From Macrostomum hystrix (taxonomy: Eukaryota; Platyhelminthes; Macrostomidae), in NCBI GenBank assembly GCA_950097015.1, contig CATNEN010000002.1, positions 744,001 through 808,000 of the forward strand: a stretch of DNA of 64,000 nt, read 5' to 3'. Below are positions 45,520 to 56,951 of the stretch, piece by piece. Positions within the stretch are counted from its first letter, which is position 1; each line of letters begins with the position of its first letter. A model generated the notes under the pieces. That model was given only the letters and a program-made list of their open reading frames with translations. It searched no databases and had not been told where the DNA came from. The position numbers and the translations under genes are program-made.

Positions 45520-45935
45520 GAGAGAAGGAAGAGAAGAGAAGGAAAAGAAGAAAAGGAAGACGAGAGAAGGAAGTAGAGAAGGAAGGGGAGAAGGAAGGGG
45601 AGAAGGAAGGGGAGAAGGAAGAGGAGAAGGAAGAGGAGAAGGAAGAGGAGAAGGAAGAGGAGAAGGAAGTAGAGAAGGAAGGGGAGAAGGAAGGGGAGAA
45701 GGAGGGGGAGAAGGAAGAGGAGAAGGAAGAGGAGAAGGAAGAGGAGAAGGAAGAGGAGAAGGAAGAGGAGAAGGAAGAGGAGAAGGAAGAGGAGAAGGAA
45801 GAGGAGAAGGAAGAGGAGAAGGAAGAGGAGAAGGAAGAGGAGAAGGAAGAGGAGAAGGAAGAGGAGAAGGAAGAGGAGAAGGAAGAGGAGAGAAGGAAAA
45901 GAAGAAAAGGAAGATGAGAGAAGGTAGGGGAGAAG
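45520..45935. repeat. Purine minisatellite, 12-bp unit (GGAGAAGGAAGA)
   Basis: About 30 copies with GGAGAAGGAAGG and TAGAGAAGGAAG variants. It directly abuts a SINE head on its right. Open frames of Glu/Lys or Pro/Ser/Leu are compositional. Confidence 0.95.
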
Positions 45936-45949
45936 GAATGGGAGAAAGA

Positions 45950-46335
45950 AGGGGGTTCGGTGGCAGAGCGGTTACCGCGTTTGCCTCTCGCACCGTCCCT
46001 AAGTAAGTTCGATTCCACGACGAGGCCACATTTATTTGGGGCGCAGCCGCGGAGAGAAGGCTTGGTGGCTTGTCGTGCAATTTACGCCCTTGAGGGCCAA
46101 CCTCCAATGCACAGTGAAGTATACACTGCCTGACGAGAAAAATACGAGACGAGAAATGACGAGAAATGACCCTGAGAAAGTCAGGGGGGATGTACACACC
46201 TGTGTGAGCGTGTGCCTGCGTGTGTGCTCAGGAGTCAGCGAAATGGGCAGAATTGCCTCCTCGCTGGCTGCGGGTCTAGTGTCACTAAATGGTGTGCCAC
46301 TGCCCGCAGCCCTCCTGCAATTATTATTATTATTA
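45950..46335 (+). mobile_element. SINE, full-length reference copy with ATT tail
   Basis: tRNA-like head 45955-46025 (A-box-like GTGGCAGAGCGGTTACCGCG, B-box-like AAGTTCGATTCCACG). The body has GGGGCGCAGCCGCGGAGAG, TTACGCCCTTGAGGGCCAAC, the GTATACACTGCCTGACGAG and TGTACACACCTGTGTGAGCG parts and GGCAGAATTGCCTCCTCGCT. It ends in TGCAATTATTATTATTATTA. A short insertion of repeated GACGAGAAATGA lies near 46150. It is the most complete of about nine copies in the window. Confidence 0.85.
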
Positions 46336-46514
46336 TGGGAGAAGGAAGAGGAGTGAAGGAAGGAGAGAAGGATTGAAGAGCTGAGTTGAGTCAAGGGTAG
46401 CGAAATGCAGTCTCATTCCTAATCCAAAAATCAGACCTCATCGCAGTGAATTGCGCAACAATAGTCGGCAGTTCGCGGAACAGAACACAGTTCATCAATA
46501 GCCCAAAAGAGCTG

Positions 46515-46757
46515 GGTGTATTAAAGAATGAAAAGTGGCATGGGTATCAGTTTCCTAGCATGAAACAGGCATTGTTTTAGTTTGCACAGATCAAGTTGAA
46601 TTTGTCCCAGATAAAATCCAGCACACATGCATTGTCCTGTGCCTTTTGGCTTGCAATTATATAAAAAACGGATTGCAATGACTCCTTCAGATTTTCGATA
46701 CATCCAATTGCCTGAATCAACAAAAGCATTAAAGCAGTTAGTCAGGAAATTCGGCAA
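46515..46757 (-). other. Unassigned cysteine-containing open stretch, possible exon
   Basis: A possible acceptor (TTGTTGATTCAG) is followed by an open stretch coding MYRKSEGVIAIRFLYNCK and four further Cys within 30 residues before a stop. Composition is protein-like, but there is no recognised family and no clear start. It could be a chance frame. Confidence 0.2.
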
Positions 46758-46944
46758 TTGGGGGTCAGATAAGTCTCGATGAAATCCGATATTAAGAATT
46801 CAGTTCTGTTCTGAAAAATAACTTTTGATACAAGAATATAGCCATGCCCATCGGAAAACATATCTATTAGGGCACCACCGCCCACGCACTGATAAAGCAA
46901 AACACAGTTCTATGTATGACAGTATTACATAGCATTATAGTATG

Positions 46945-47590
46945 ACACAGGAGCTGAAAACAGAGGAATCGAAGCAGGAGCTGAAAACAAAGGAATCGAA
47001 GCAGGAGCTGAAAACAAAGGAATCGAAGCAGGAGCTGAAAACAAAGGAATCGAAGCAGGAGCTGTAAAAACAGGAATCGAAGCAGGAGCTGTAAAAACAG
47101 GAATCGAAGCAGGAGCTGTAAAAACAGGAATCGAAGCAGGAACTGAAAATAGAGGAATCGAAGCAGGAGCTGAAAACAAAGGAATCGAAGCAGGAGCTGA
47201 AAACAAAGGAATCGAAGCAGGAGCTGAAAACAAAGGAATCGAAGCAGGAGCTGAAAACAAAGGAATCGAAGCAGGAGCTGTAAAAACAGGAATCGAAGCA
47301 GGAGCTGTAAAAACAGGAATCAAAGCAGGAGCTGAAAAACAGAGGAATCGAAGCAGGAACTGAAAGCAGAGAAATCGAAGCAGGAACTGAAAGCAGAGAA
47401 ATCGAAGCAGGAACTGAAAGCAGAGGAATCGAAGCAGGAACTGAAAGCAAAGGAATCGAAGCAGGAGCTGAAAACAAAGGAATCGAAGCAGGAGCTGAAA
47501 GCAGAGGAATCGAAGCAGGAGCTGTAAAAACAGGAATCAAAGCAGGAGCTGAAAAACAGAGGAATCGAAGCAGGAGCTGTGAAAAAAGCA
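46945..47590. repeat. Minisatellite, 27-bp unit (AGGAATCGAAGCAGGAGCTG + AAAACAA)
   Basis: About 24 copies with GTAAAAAC, AAAACAAA and AAAGCAGA variants. The unit length keeps minus-strand frames open, but these have no independent coding signal. Bases 47600-48015 after it show no gene. Confidence 0.95.
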
Positions 47591-48019
47591 ATCGAAGCTG
47601 GATTGCAACAACAGAATTGCACTAATCAGAAAAGAATTGATTCAAAAGACATAATTATTATTCTGTTTTTTACGAAAACAAAATACAATGCAGCTTTGTT
47701 AGATTATTGTTATGTTTATATATTTATATATTACAGCATTTTACATTTGAAACTACATCTACGGACAAAGAAAACCATGCTGCCTAAAGAAAGCACAGGC
47801 AAATAAAACTTGAAGCTCTGCTAAAAAGTATTTTCATAAAAGAGATTCGGAACAACCTAAAGAAAGTTAACAATATAGTACGAGTAATTTAAGAATATTT
47901 AGCATCAAGTGAAACTGCTATTTGTTATTACTGCAGCTCGAATGAGTTCACAAATTAATCGAAACAAATGGAAAGCTCTTTTTGTTATGAATTGCTAATC
48001 TAATTAACTATCTACGAAA

Positions 48020-48255
48020 CCTATTTCACCCTGCTATCTTTCTTCTCTCTAAGCCCACACACTGCTATCTTTCTTCTCTCTAAGCCCACACACTGCTATC
48101 TTTCTTCTCTCTAAGCCCACACACTGCTATCTTTCTTCTCTCTAAGCCCACACACTGCTATCTTTCTTCTCTCTAAGCCCACACACTGCTATCTTTCTTC
48201 TCTCTAAGCCCACACACTGCTATCTTTCGTCTCTCTAAGCCCACACACTGCTATC
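48020..48255. repeat. Minisatellite, 31-bp unit
   Basis: ACACTGCTATCTTTCTTCTC + TCTAAGCCCAC occurs seven to eight times, then grades into the next array. Confidence 0.95.
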
Positions 48256-48790
48256 TTTCTCCCCTACAAAGTCACCCACTAACTTTCTACCCTAAAAACT
48301 CACCCACTAACTTTCTACCTTCCAAACTCACCCACTATCTTTCTACCCTCCAAACTCACCCACTAAATTTCTCCCTACAAACTCACCCACTAACTTTCTA
48401 CCCTCCAAACTCACCCACTAACTTTCTACCCTCCAAACTCACCCACTAACTTTCTACCCTCCAAACTCACCCACTAACTTTCTACCCTCCAAACTCACCC
48501 ACTAACTTTCTACCCTCCAAACTCACCCACTAACTTTCTACCCTCCAAACTCACCCACTAACTTTCTACCCTCCAAACTCACCCACTAACTTTCTACCCT
48601 CCAAACTCACCCACTAACTTTCTACCCTACAAACTCACCCACTAACTTTCTACCCTCCAAACTCACCCACTAAATTTCTCCCTACAAACTCACCCACTAA
48701 CTTTCTACCCTCCAAACTCACCCACTAACTTTCTCCCCTCCAAACTCACCCACTAACTTTCTACCCTCTAAATCCACTCACTAACTTACG
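48256..48790. repeat. Minisatellite, 29-bp unit
   Basis: TCTACCCTCCAAACTCACCC + ACTAACTTT is repeated about 18 times, continuing the preceding array with a related CCCAC core. Confidence 0.95.
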
Positions 48791-48900
48791 AGGGCCCACC
48801 TCTAAGGCACAGTGAGAGTGTACACTGCCTAAAGGTGACACATTCGGAGTCACCAAATGCCCGCAGACCTCCTGCAACTATTATCATAATTAATATGATA
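48788..48900 (+). mobile_element. SINE 3' fragment
   Basis: CACAGTGAGAGTGTACACTG, then CACCAAATGCCCGCAGACCT and a TATTATCATAATTA tail. The head is missing. It lies just 3' of the PGAP4-like stop codon on the opposite strand. Confidence 0.7.
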
Positions 48901-48927
48901 AATTCACACTTAATAGTTTCTCAGTAG

Positions 48928-51900
48928 CTAGGTATCCCCAGTCAGATCAAACAGATTGTCAGACCGGCCCAGCACAGAGTAGGCAGCGGACACAGCGGAG
49001 GCAAGCAGCGATGCTGCGGCACTCCGGCTAACAAGAAATGGCACACCTGGCCACGAGTACAACTCAGTTGAGACCGCAGCGCTGGACAATGAGTTAGGAT
49101 TGCTGTAGCTGTTCAATAGGCGCCGTCCGAGACTGCGCCAGTTGGGTCGGCCAACAGCCAAGACAGTTAGAAGGGCTTGGCCAATCAGGAACACAGCCAG
49201 GCCACCGTTGGATAGTGGAGACATTGGGCGAACATACTGGCGATAATATGCGGCATAGGGCAGCAGTGTTAGACATGCTGTTAGACAGAACAGTTCTAGC
49301 AAGCTGGACAGACTGGCCGGAAAGAATTTATCATTGTCGCTGACAAAGCTCTGCAGAGCGACTATTAAAGCTGACGATTTTGATGATAATTTCTTCTGAT
49401 TGTTTGCCAACAACTTTTCAATCTCTCTTATCGCATGTCGCTTAGCTAGATAATGATGAGGCACAACTGCAAGGTAGTTTGCCGATGTATCAGCTGCCGA
49501 TACGGCTGACAAACACCATAATTCAGCTGCCTTCTGATCAATGCTGCTGCTGCTGCTGCTGATTGCTGCATGACGTTTAGGAATTCTGCGGGTGTTGATT
49601 TAAATAAAATCTTATCGAAAATATATTGTACTCTTATAGCTGTCTATTATTCTACCTGCAATATTTGCTACTCTATTTAGAATGTCTATCAATTTGCCTG
49701 TAACGTCTACTGATTTACAGAATGTCTATCAATCTACCTGCATTCTCTACTGATCTATCTAGAATGTCTATCAATTTGCCTGTAACGTCTACTGATTTAC
49801 AGAATGTCTACCAATTTGCCTGTAATGTCTACTGATCTATCTAGAATGTCTATCAATCTACCTGCATTGTCTACTGATCCATCTAGAATGTCTATCAATT
49901 TGCCTGTAACGTCTACTGATTTACCCAGAATGTCTATCAATCTACCTGCATTGTCTACTGATCTATCTAGAATGTCTATCAATCTATCTAGAATGTCTAT
50001 CAATCTACCTGCATTGTCTACTGATCTATCTAGAATGTCTATCAATCTATCTAGAAAGTCTATTAATCTACCTGCATTGTCTACTGCTCTATCTAGAATG
50101 TCTATCAATATACCTGTAATATCGACTGCTCTATCTAGAATGTCTATCAATATACCTGTAATATCGACTGCTCTATCTAGAATGTCTATCAATATACCTG
50201 TAATATCGACTGCTCTATCTAGAATGTCTATCAATCTACCTGCAATGTCTACTGTTTTTTATTTAGAATGTCTATCAATTTACCTGCAATGTCTACTGTT
50301 TTTTATTTAGAATGTCTATAAATTTGCCTGTAACGTCTATTGACCTATCAATATAATTTTTTAATTATATAAAATCTCGCAGAGACAACCGATTAAACCA
50401 AACGATTGACACTTGGACTAGCATGTTTTGGACCCTGTAAATGGCCTTACATTGCGCAATCACAGCACATTCGCACACGGTAATTTTCAAATTCGCTCTC
50501 GCTTGTCAACTATAATTGACATCGGTTGTCAAGCTAAGTTAACTTTGACAGGCGGAGATGAACCGTGAAAACTTGGATTTTCTCTTCTTTCGTGGTCTTT
50601 CTTTCAAATGCTTGACACAAGACACGCATCACACCCTTCAGGTCTTATAGTTAACACTTCTGAAAAGAATTCTAGAAAACGCAACCCTATACTCGTTTTT
50701 AGCCCCCTAATAAGAGGGCAAATATAATTTACTCTGATGTCAACAGGCAGACGGGCAAACACCTTCAGCAGTCTTTCCCCAGCAGCAGAGAACCAATGTC
50801 CCCCCCAGACGGCAACCAATGTCCCTTCTAGATTCGCTATAAAGAATCCTATTTTCTATGGTTTAATCCATCCCTCCATCCTGGATCCCATTTCTGATTC
50901 TTTAATCCCTCCATCATGGATCCCATATCTGATTCTTCAATCCCTCCATCCTGGATCCCATTTCTGATTCTTTAAACCTTGGATCCCATTTCTGATTCTT
51001 TAATCCCCCATCCTGGATCCCATTTCTGATTCTTTAATCCCTCCATCTTGGATCCCATTTCCAGTGCTCTAATCCCTCCATCTTCGATCCCATTTCTGAT
51101 TCTTTAATCCCTCCATCTTGGATCCCATTTCCAGTGCTTTAATCCCTCCATCCTGGATCCCATTTCCAGTGCTTTAATCCCTCCATCCTGGATCCCATTT
51201 CCAGTGCTTTAATCCCTCCATCCTGGATCCCATTTCCAGTGCTTTAATCCCTCCATCCTGGATCCCATTTCCAGTGCTTTAATCCCTCCATCCTGGATCC
51301 CATTTCCAGTGCTTTAATGCCTCCATCTTGGATCCCATTTCTGATTCTTTAATCCCTCCATCCTGGATCCCATTTCCAGTGCTTTAATCCCTCCATCTTG
51401 GATCCCATTTCTGATTCTTTAATTCCCCATCCTGGATCCCATTTCAGATTCTTTAATCCATCCATCTTGGATCCCATTTCTGATTCTTTAATCTCCCATC
51501 CTGGACCCCATTTCAGATTCTTTAATCCCTCCATCCTGGAACCCATTTCTGATTCTTTAATTCCCCATCCTGGATTCCATTTCTGATTTTTTAATCCCCC
51601 ATTCTGGATCCCATTTCTGATTCTTTAATCCCCCATCCCGGATCCCATTTCCCGTGCATTTATCCCCCCATCCTGGATCCCATTTCCCGTGCAATCATCC
51701 CCCATCATGGATCCCATTTACCGTGCATTAATCCCCCATCATGGATCCCATTTCCCATTCTTCAATCTGTCTATCGTGGATCCCATTTCTGATTCATAAA
51801 TCCCTCCATCTTAGATCCTATTTCCAGCGCTTTAATCCCCCATCTTGGATCCCATTTTCCATTGTTTAATCCAACAGTATCCCACCTGTTCGCCTCTCTC

Positions 51901-52442
51901 TGATTCGAGAGTCCAGTTCTATTGGGCCTGGGTCCCAGCACTGGCAGAGCCACACCCCAGCTGGCCAATGCGGAGCTGACAACGCCATCCTCGCTGCAGA
52001 TGTACACTCGAATGCTGGCAAAGGCATGGCCAGATGGTTCGATCTTTGATTGAAGATTGACAGCTTCTAACAGTGCGTGGGCGGACACAGGCAGGAGGCC
52101 GCCGCCATCAGCCGATGACGTCAGCAAGCCGATGGTGAGATTAAGACCCATTCGTTCAGTTCTAGAATCATCCGGCACACGGTGATATTTCCAGCGCGAA
52201 CCGCCCAGCTGATCAAGAAATGCTCGAGCCTCCGATGCCGCAGCCGCAGTGTCGCTGCGTCTTCTAGTGCCAGCAATGGCCTGGTTACCAAAATAATAGG
52301 CTGAGCCGGGCAATTGACCGCATAGCAACGGCAGGACGATGCAGAACTGTAGCAGCAGCTGAACTGTCATGAGTTTAGTGGGCAGGCCCCTTGTGATAGC
52401 TCGCCACAGCATACGATAGGAGAACATGGGCATGAACATCAT
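48928..52442 (-). CDS. PGAP4/TMEM246-like GPI-GalNAc-transferase family protein, two exons
   Basis: Exon 1 is 51886-52442 and exon 2 is 48928-49585 (donor AACAG|GTGGGA, acceptor CCCGCAG|A; phases 2 and 1 fit), giving 404 residues; PGAP4 from memory has about 400. Residues 24-42 form a signal-anchor helix, then a Golgi-lumenal-type domain with VYICSEDG. Exon 2 has a helix at about 265-290 and another near 300-318, followed by LAVGRPNWRSLGRRLL, matching the two-helix insertion within the transferase domain. PGAP4 adds GalNAc to GPI anchors in the Golgi. At the position where PGAP4 has its acidic EDD motif this protein reads VPHH (about 227-230). The C-terminus is also shorter. It may be an inactive or altered member. 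Assignment rests on remembered family features. Confidence 0.6.
49690..50335. repeat. Minisatellite in the PGAP4-like intron, 21-bp-based unit
   Basis: AATGTCTATCAATCTACCTG plus TCTACTGATCTATCTAG segments alternate about 15 times, with GCATTGTC, TAACGTC and TAATATC variants. Confidence 0.9.
50860..51870. repeat. Minisatellite in the PGAP4-like intron, about 36-bp unit
   Basis: Units of CCTGGATCCCATTTCTGATT + CTTTAATCCCTCCAT alternate with a CCAGTGCTTTAAT form. About 28 copies end about 15 bp before the exon 1 donor. Between the two intronic arrays (50336-50860) no exon is recognised. Confidence 0.9.
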
Positions 52443-52619
52443 TTTATTCACACCTGTGTCACGACTAATTTAGCTGAAATTGCGTATGGAAACATGCTAG
52501 CATACCTTACAGGTTTACTTACTAACCTACTGTTCTCAATTATTTTGAGTAATTCTAACACTCACAATTATTTCTATTATTTGTGTCATCATCATAACTC
52601 ACAATCAATCTTAACTATT

Positions 52620-53755
52620 CCACTTCCTCTAATCTACCCCACTCTAATCTATCCCACTCCCTCTAATCTACCCCACTCTAATCTATCCCACTCCCTCTAA
52701 TCTACCCCACTCTAATCTATCCCACTCCCTCTAATCTACCCCACTCTAATCTATCGCACTCCCTCTAATCTACCCCACTCTAATCTACCCCACTCCCTCT
52801 AATCTACCCCACTCCCTCTAATCTACCCCACTCTAATCTATCCCACTCCCTCTAATCTACCCCACTCCCTCTAATCTACCCCACTCTAATCTATCGCACT
52901 CCCTCTAATCTACCCCACTCTAATCTATCCCACTCCCTCTAATCTACCCCACTCCCTCTAATCTACCCCACTCCCTCTAATCTACCCCACTCCCTCTAAT
53001 CTACCCCACTCCCTCTAATCTACCCCACTCCCTCTGATCTACCCCACTCCCTCTGATCTACCCCACTCCCTCTGATCTACCCAACTCCCTCTGATCTACC
53101 CCACTCCCTCTGATTCATCCCACTCCCTCTGATCTACCCCACTCCCTCTGATCTATCCCACTCCCTCTGATCTATCCCACTCCCTCTGATCTACCCCACT
53201 CCCTCTGATCTATCCCACTCCCTCTGATCTACCCCACTCCCTCTGATCTACCCCACTCCCTCTGATCTACCCAACTCCCTCTGATCTACCCCACTCCCTC
53301 TGATCTATCCCACTCCCTCTGATCTACCCCACTCCCTCTGATCTATCCCACTCCCTCTGATCTACCCCACTCCCTCTGATATACCCAACTCCCTCTGATC
53401 TACCCCACTCCCTCTGATCTATCCCACTCCCTCTGATCCATCCCACTCCCTCTTATCTATCCCACTCCATCTAATCTAACCCACTGTATCTTATCTATCC
53501 CACTCCCTCTTTTCTAACCAAAACTGTCATATTTATCCCACTCTGCCATATCCATCCCACTCTATCTTATCCATCCCACTCTATCTTATCCATCCCACTC
53601 TATCTTATCTATCCCACTCTATCTTATCTATCCCACTCTATCTTATCCATCCCACTCTATCTTATCCATCCCACTCTATCTTATCTATCCCACTCTATCT
53701 TATCTATCCCACTCTATCTTATCTATCCCACTCTCTCTTATCTATCCCTCTCACT
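52620..53755. repeat. Minisatellite, 20-bp-based unit (CTCTAATCTACCCCACTCCC)
   Basis: More than 50 units in three zones: CTAATCTA-type to about 53030, CTGATCTA-type to 53450, and TATCTTATC-type to 53750, each internally homogeneous. Bases 53760-54130 after it show no gene. Confidence 0.95.
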
Positions 53756-54133
53756 TATACATATGTCGGTATCTAATCTATCACATTGTCTTTAATCTAT
53801 CAGCCTTCTAAATTGATCAATTAGTTCTACGAGAACAATCTCAGAGAAAATGGAAAAAACAACCGAAAAAGGTGTATTCTTTGAAAAATAAATTCGCAAG
53901 ATAAAACTAGACAAAGGATGTAACTTAACAGCTACCTGAAATAATAAATATATATTTGGTGTGATTATTTAGGCAGCTAACACAACTTGACGATCATTAC
54001 TACTAGAAGCATTCTAGAAACAGTTATTTAACAGTTGACTTTAGGCTACGCAATTTTAGAAGTGCTTTGGTTCTTATTTCAGCAAAAAAGTAACGAAAAT
54101 GTAAGGTTCGTTAGTTTTTATCAACGTTAATAT

Positions 54134-54625
54134 TCATTTGACATCATCAAAGCTAGGCGCGGAGCCGGACTCAATGTCCTCAATGAATGATTTATAATAG
54201 CCTTCGTGCTTTTTAGCGCACCGCATAACGGCATTGTGCGTATCCTCGAAAGCTTTCCTAGCCGACGGATCTTCGAAGGCCGAGTCGTCCTTCAGCAAGC
54301 CGTCGATGTTGGCCATGAATCGGCGAAAATACACGCCACATGGGCCGGTGACATACTTGGCCACGCAGCCGCAGTGCCAGTTGTAGCTGCCGTCGGGTCG
54401 CTTGAACCCTGGCAGGCTGTACTTGTTGTCGATGTCAAAATAGCCAGTCATTGACAATGTCGGATAGGCGTCCGAGCGAGTCAGGAAGGTCGCTACGTGG
54501 GGCGGCCGATTGGAGGCGCCTGATGGGATCTGCTTGGACCAGGAGGCCCGACTGTCCGACACTCTGGCGGCGTCGGGGTCGGACATTTCCGGACTTGTTG
54601 CGGCTGCTGCTGCTGCGGTTGACAT
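54134..54625 (-). CDS. CHCHD4: CHCHD4/MIA40 homologue, mitochondrial intermembrane-space oxidoreductase
   Basis: An intronless 163-residue frame from ATG to TGA. WHCGC (Cys 85 and 87) corresponds to the redox CPC motif, followed after eight residues by GPCG (Cys 96), with spacing identical to MIA40. A second helix ends at Cys 136. MIA40 oxidises incoming cysteine-rich proteins in the intermembrane space and is reoxidised by ALR/Erv1. Normal MIA40 has two CX9C helices tied by two disulfides. Here the outer pair (96 and 136) remains, and the inner pair is replaced by Asn 106 and Phe 126. The CPC proline is Gly. The N-terminus is longer than in animal CHCHD4. An acceptor-like TATTCCAG lies 14 nt before the ATG, so an upstream non-coding exon or trans-splicing is possible. 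Confidence 0.82.
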   Translation of the reverse strand: MSTAAAAAATSPEMSDPDAARVSDSRASWSKQIPSGASNRPPHVATFLTRSDAYPTLSMTGYFDIDNKYSLPGFKRPDGSYNWHCGCVAKYVTGPCGVYFRRFMANIDGLLKDDSAFEDPSARKAFEDTHNAVMRCAKKHEGYYKSFIEDIESGSAPSFDDVK

Positions 54626-54699
54626 TGCGCGGATTGGGTCTGGAATAGACAGTCGGGTGTCAAGAAATCAATTGTGATGGAAGATAGAAGCATGTTGAA

Positions 54700-55750
54700 T
54701 AATTTGCTCTCAGGTGAAATAGAATTTGCCTCTTCAGATGTTCTAATAGACTATTCAGGTGTTCTAATGGACTGTTCAGGTGTTCTAATTGACTGTTCAG
54801 GTGTTCTAATGGACTATTCAGGTGTTCTAATGGACTATTCAGGTGTTCTAATTTATCAACGTTCAGGTGTTCTAATTGACAGTTCAGGTGTTCTAATATA
54901 CTATTCAGGTGTTCTAATCGACTTTTCAGGTGTTCTAATTGACTGTTCAGGTGTTCTAATGGACTATTCAGGTGTTCTAATGGACTATTCAGGTGTTCTA
55001 ATGGACTATTCAGGTGTTCTAATTGACTGTTCAGGTGTTCTAATTGACTGTTCAGGTGTTCTAATATACTATTCAGGTGTTCTAATCGACTTTTCAGGTG
55101 TTCTAATTGACTGTTCAGGTGTTCTAATTGACTATTCAGGTGTTCTAATTGACTTTTCAGGTGTTCTAATTGACTGTTCAGGTGTTCTAATGGACTGTTC
55201 AGGTGTTCTAATAGACTATTCAGGTGTTCTAATGGACTATTCAGGTGTTCTAATGGACTATTCAGGTGTTCTAATGGACTGTTCAGGTGTTCTAATTGAC
55301 TGTTCAGGTGTTCTAATAGACTATTCAGGTGTTCTAATGGACTATTCAGGTGTTCTAATAGACTATTCAGGTGTTCTAATGGACTATTCAGGTGTTCTAA
55401 TGGACTGTTCAGGTGTTCTAATTGACTGTTCAGGTGTTCTAATGGACTGTTCAGGTGTTCTAATGGACTGTTCAGGTGTTCTAATGGACTGTTCAGGTGT
55501 TCTAATATACTATTCAGGTGTTCTAATGGACTATTCAGGTGTTCTAATGGACTGTTCAGGTGTTCTAATGGACTATTCAGGTGTTCTAATTTATCAACGT
55601 TCAGGTGTTCTAATTGACAGTTCAGGTGTTCTAATATACTATTCAGGTGTTCTAATCGACTGTTCAGGTGTTCTAATATACTATTCAGGTGTTCTAATCG
55701 ACTGTTCAGGTGTTCTAATTGACTGTTCAGGTGTTCTAATTGATTGTTAA
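54700..55750. repeat. Minisatellite, 21-bp unit (TGTTCTAATGGACTATTCAGG)
   Basis: About 50 copies of a 21-bp unit with ATGGAC, ATTGAC, ATAGAC, ATATAC and ATCGAC variants and two TTTATCAACG insert units. A 357-codon frame (SGVLMDY repeat) exists only because 21 is a multiple of three. It lies upstream of the MIA40 gene. Bases 55751-56100 after it show no gene. Confidence 0.95.
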
Positions 55751-56099
55751 GGTGTATTATAATGTTCTTTATAAGGTCCCAATTGAAATAATAGGTTTAG
55801 ATCAACTAGCATAAATAAGAAAAAAACCACAATTTAACCAAAATAGATAACACAGCAGTCACACTACTAGCAGTAATGTGTATCAGTGGAAAACATTTTT
55901 TGAAATTCTCACCGACCAGTTAACAGTGCAACACAAAAGGCAGTAAGACATTACTCTATTATTCGGCTTTAAGTCACAATTTCGATAAAGTTGTCCACCT
56001 AGGCAGAATAAAAAAATATTTTAAAGTGCCAAACTTGGATTACCTGGATTATAAATTTTAAAGGGCAACGATGTTTCGGTTGGTCTTAGAAATGTTAGA

Positions 56100-56410
56100 G
56101 AGCATAGGCAATGATCTTTCAAAATGACCAAATTTTAAAATTCAATGATCCATCAAAATGACCATCGTTGAAAGTGCAATGATCCTTCAAAATGACCATC
56201 GTTGAAAGTGCAATGATCCTTCAAAATGACCATCGTTGAAAGTGCAATGATCCTTCAAAATGACCATCGTTGAAAGGGCAATGATCCTTCAAAATGACGA
56301 TAGTTGAAAGGGCAATGATCCTTCAAAATGACCATCGTTGAAAGGGCAATGATCCTTCAAAATGACCATAGTTGAAAGGGCAATGATCCTTCAAAATTAT
56401 CAAAATTATC
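56100..56410. repeat. Minisatellite, 34-bp unit
   Basis: CAATGATCCTTCAAAATGAC + CATCGTTGAAAGTG occurs eight times with GTG/GGG variants. It lies 3' of the SMIM12 gene. Confidence 0.95.
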
Positions 56411-56589
56411 AAAATTATCATTGTAAAAAGCAATGACCTTTAAAAAATATCATTTTAAGACTAATGACCATTTACACTTTTAATAACAACGGGTTTGAAT
56501 GAGCAATTTTAGTTGATAAAAATACGAATAGATAATTATCAGATTTTCAGATGTAAAAAATCAATCGATTCAAAAAGACACAAAAGCAA

Positions 56590-56928
56590 TCAAGTCCTTT
56601 CTCTTGCATTTCCACTCTCAAACAATCTCTTGTAGTCGTTCTTATCAAAGATTCTACTGGGCACAGCGGGTGCCAGTGGATCCAATCCGCCATTGGCAGC
56701 TGCTCCGGCGGCCTCTCGCAGAACCCGCTCGTCGCGCTCGTCGGCAACAGAACGCGACTTGAGTTTGTCGGCTGACGAAGAGTCACTAGCCATTGGCGGA
56801 TTCAAAATTCTTTCAACGTTGTAGCCGATGATGCCGATAGCCAGGGCGAATGGGAACACGATGACGTTGGCAGCAGGACTAGCCCGAGTCACAAAGGTGC
56901 GCATCACTTGCAGAATGATTGGCCACAT
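56590..56928 (-). CDS. SMIM12: SMIM12 homologue, small single-pass membrane protein
   Basis: An intronless 112-residue frame from ATG to TGA. The start MWPIILQVMRTF, then a single helix (IVFPFALAIGIIGYNVERIL, about 24-43), matches the N-terminal signature of animal SMIM12, which begins MWP, has one membrane segment with GxxGY and about 92 residues. The tail is hydrophilic, Ala-rich and longer than in vertebrates. The function of SMIM12 is unknown. Intronless structure and GC-rich codons in an AT-rich flank support expression. Confidence 0.8.
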   Translation of the reverse strand: MWPIILQVMRTFVTRASPAANVIVFPFALAIGIIGYNVERILNPPMASDSSSADKLKSRSVADERDERVLREAAGAAANGGLDPLAPAVPSRIFDKNDYKRLFESGNARERT

Positions 56929-56951
56929 GATGCTTTACTCTGCAAGTTTTT

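Noticed and set aside
46925..47622. Cys/Ser/Phe-rich minus frames over the 27-bp array
   Set aside because: Several frames are open because the unit is 27 bp. No start context or signal peptide.
54674..55750. 357-codon frame of SGVLMDY repeats
   Set aside because: A 21-bp satellite with a chance ATG at its edge. Variants are spread evenly over codon positions with no sign of protein constraint.
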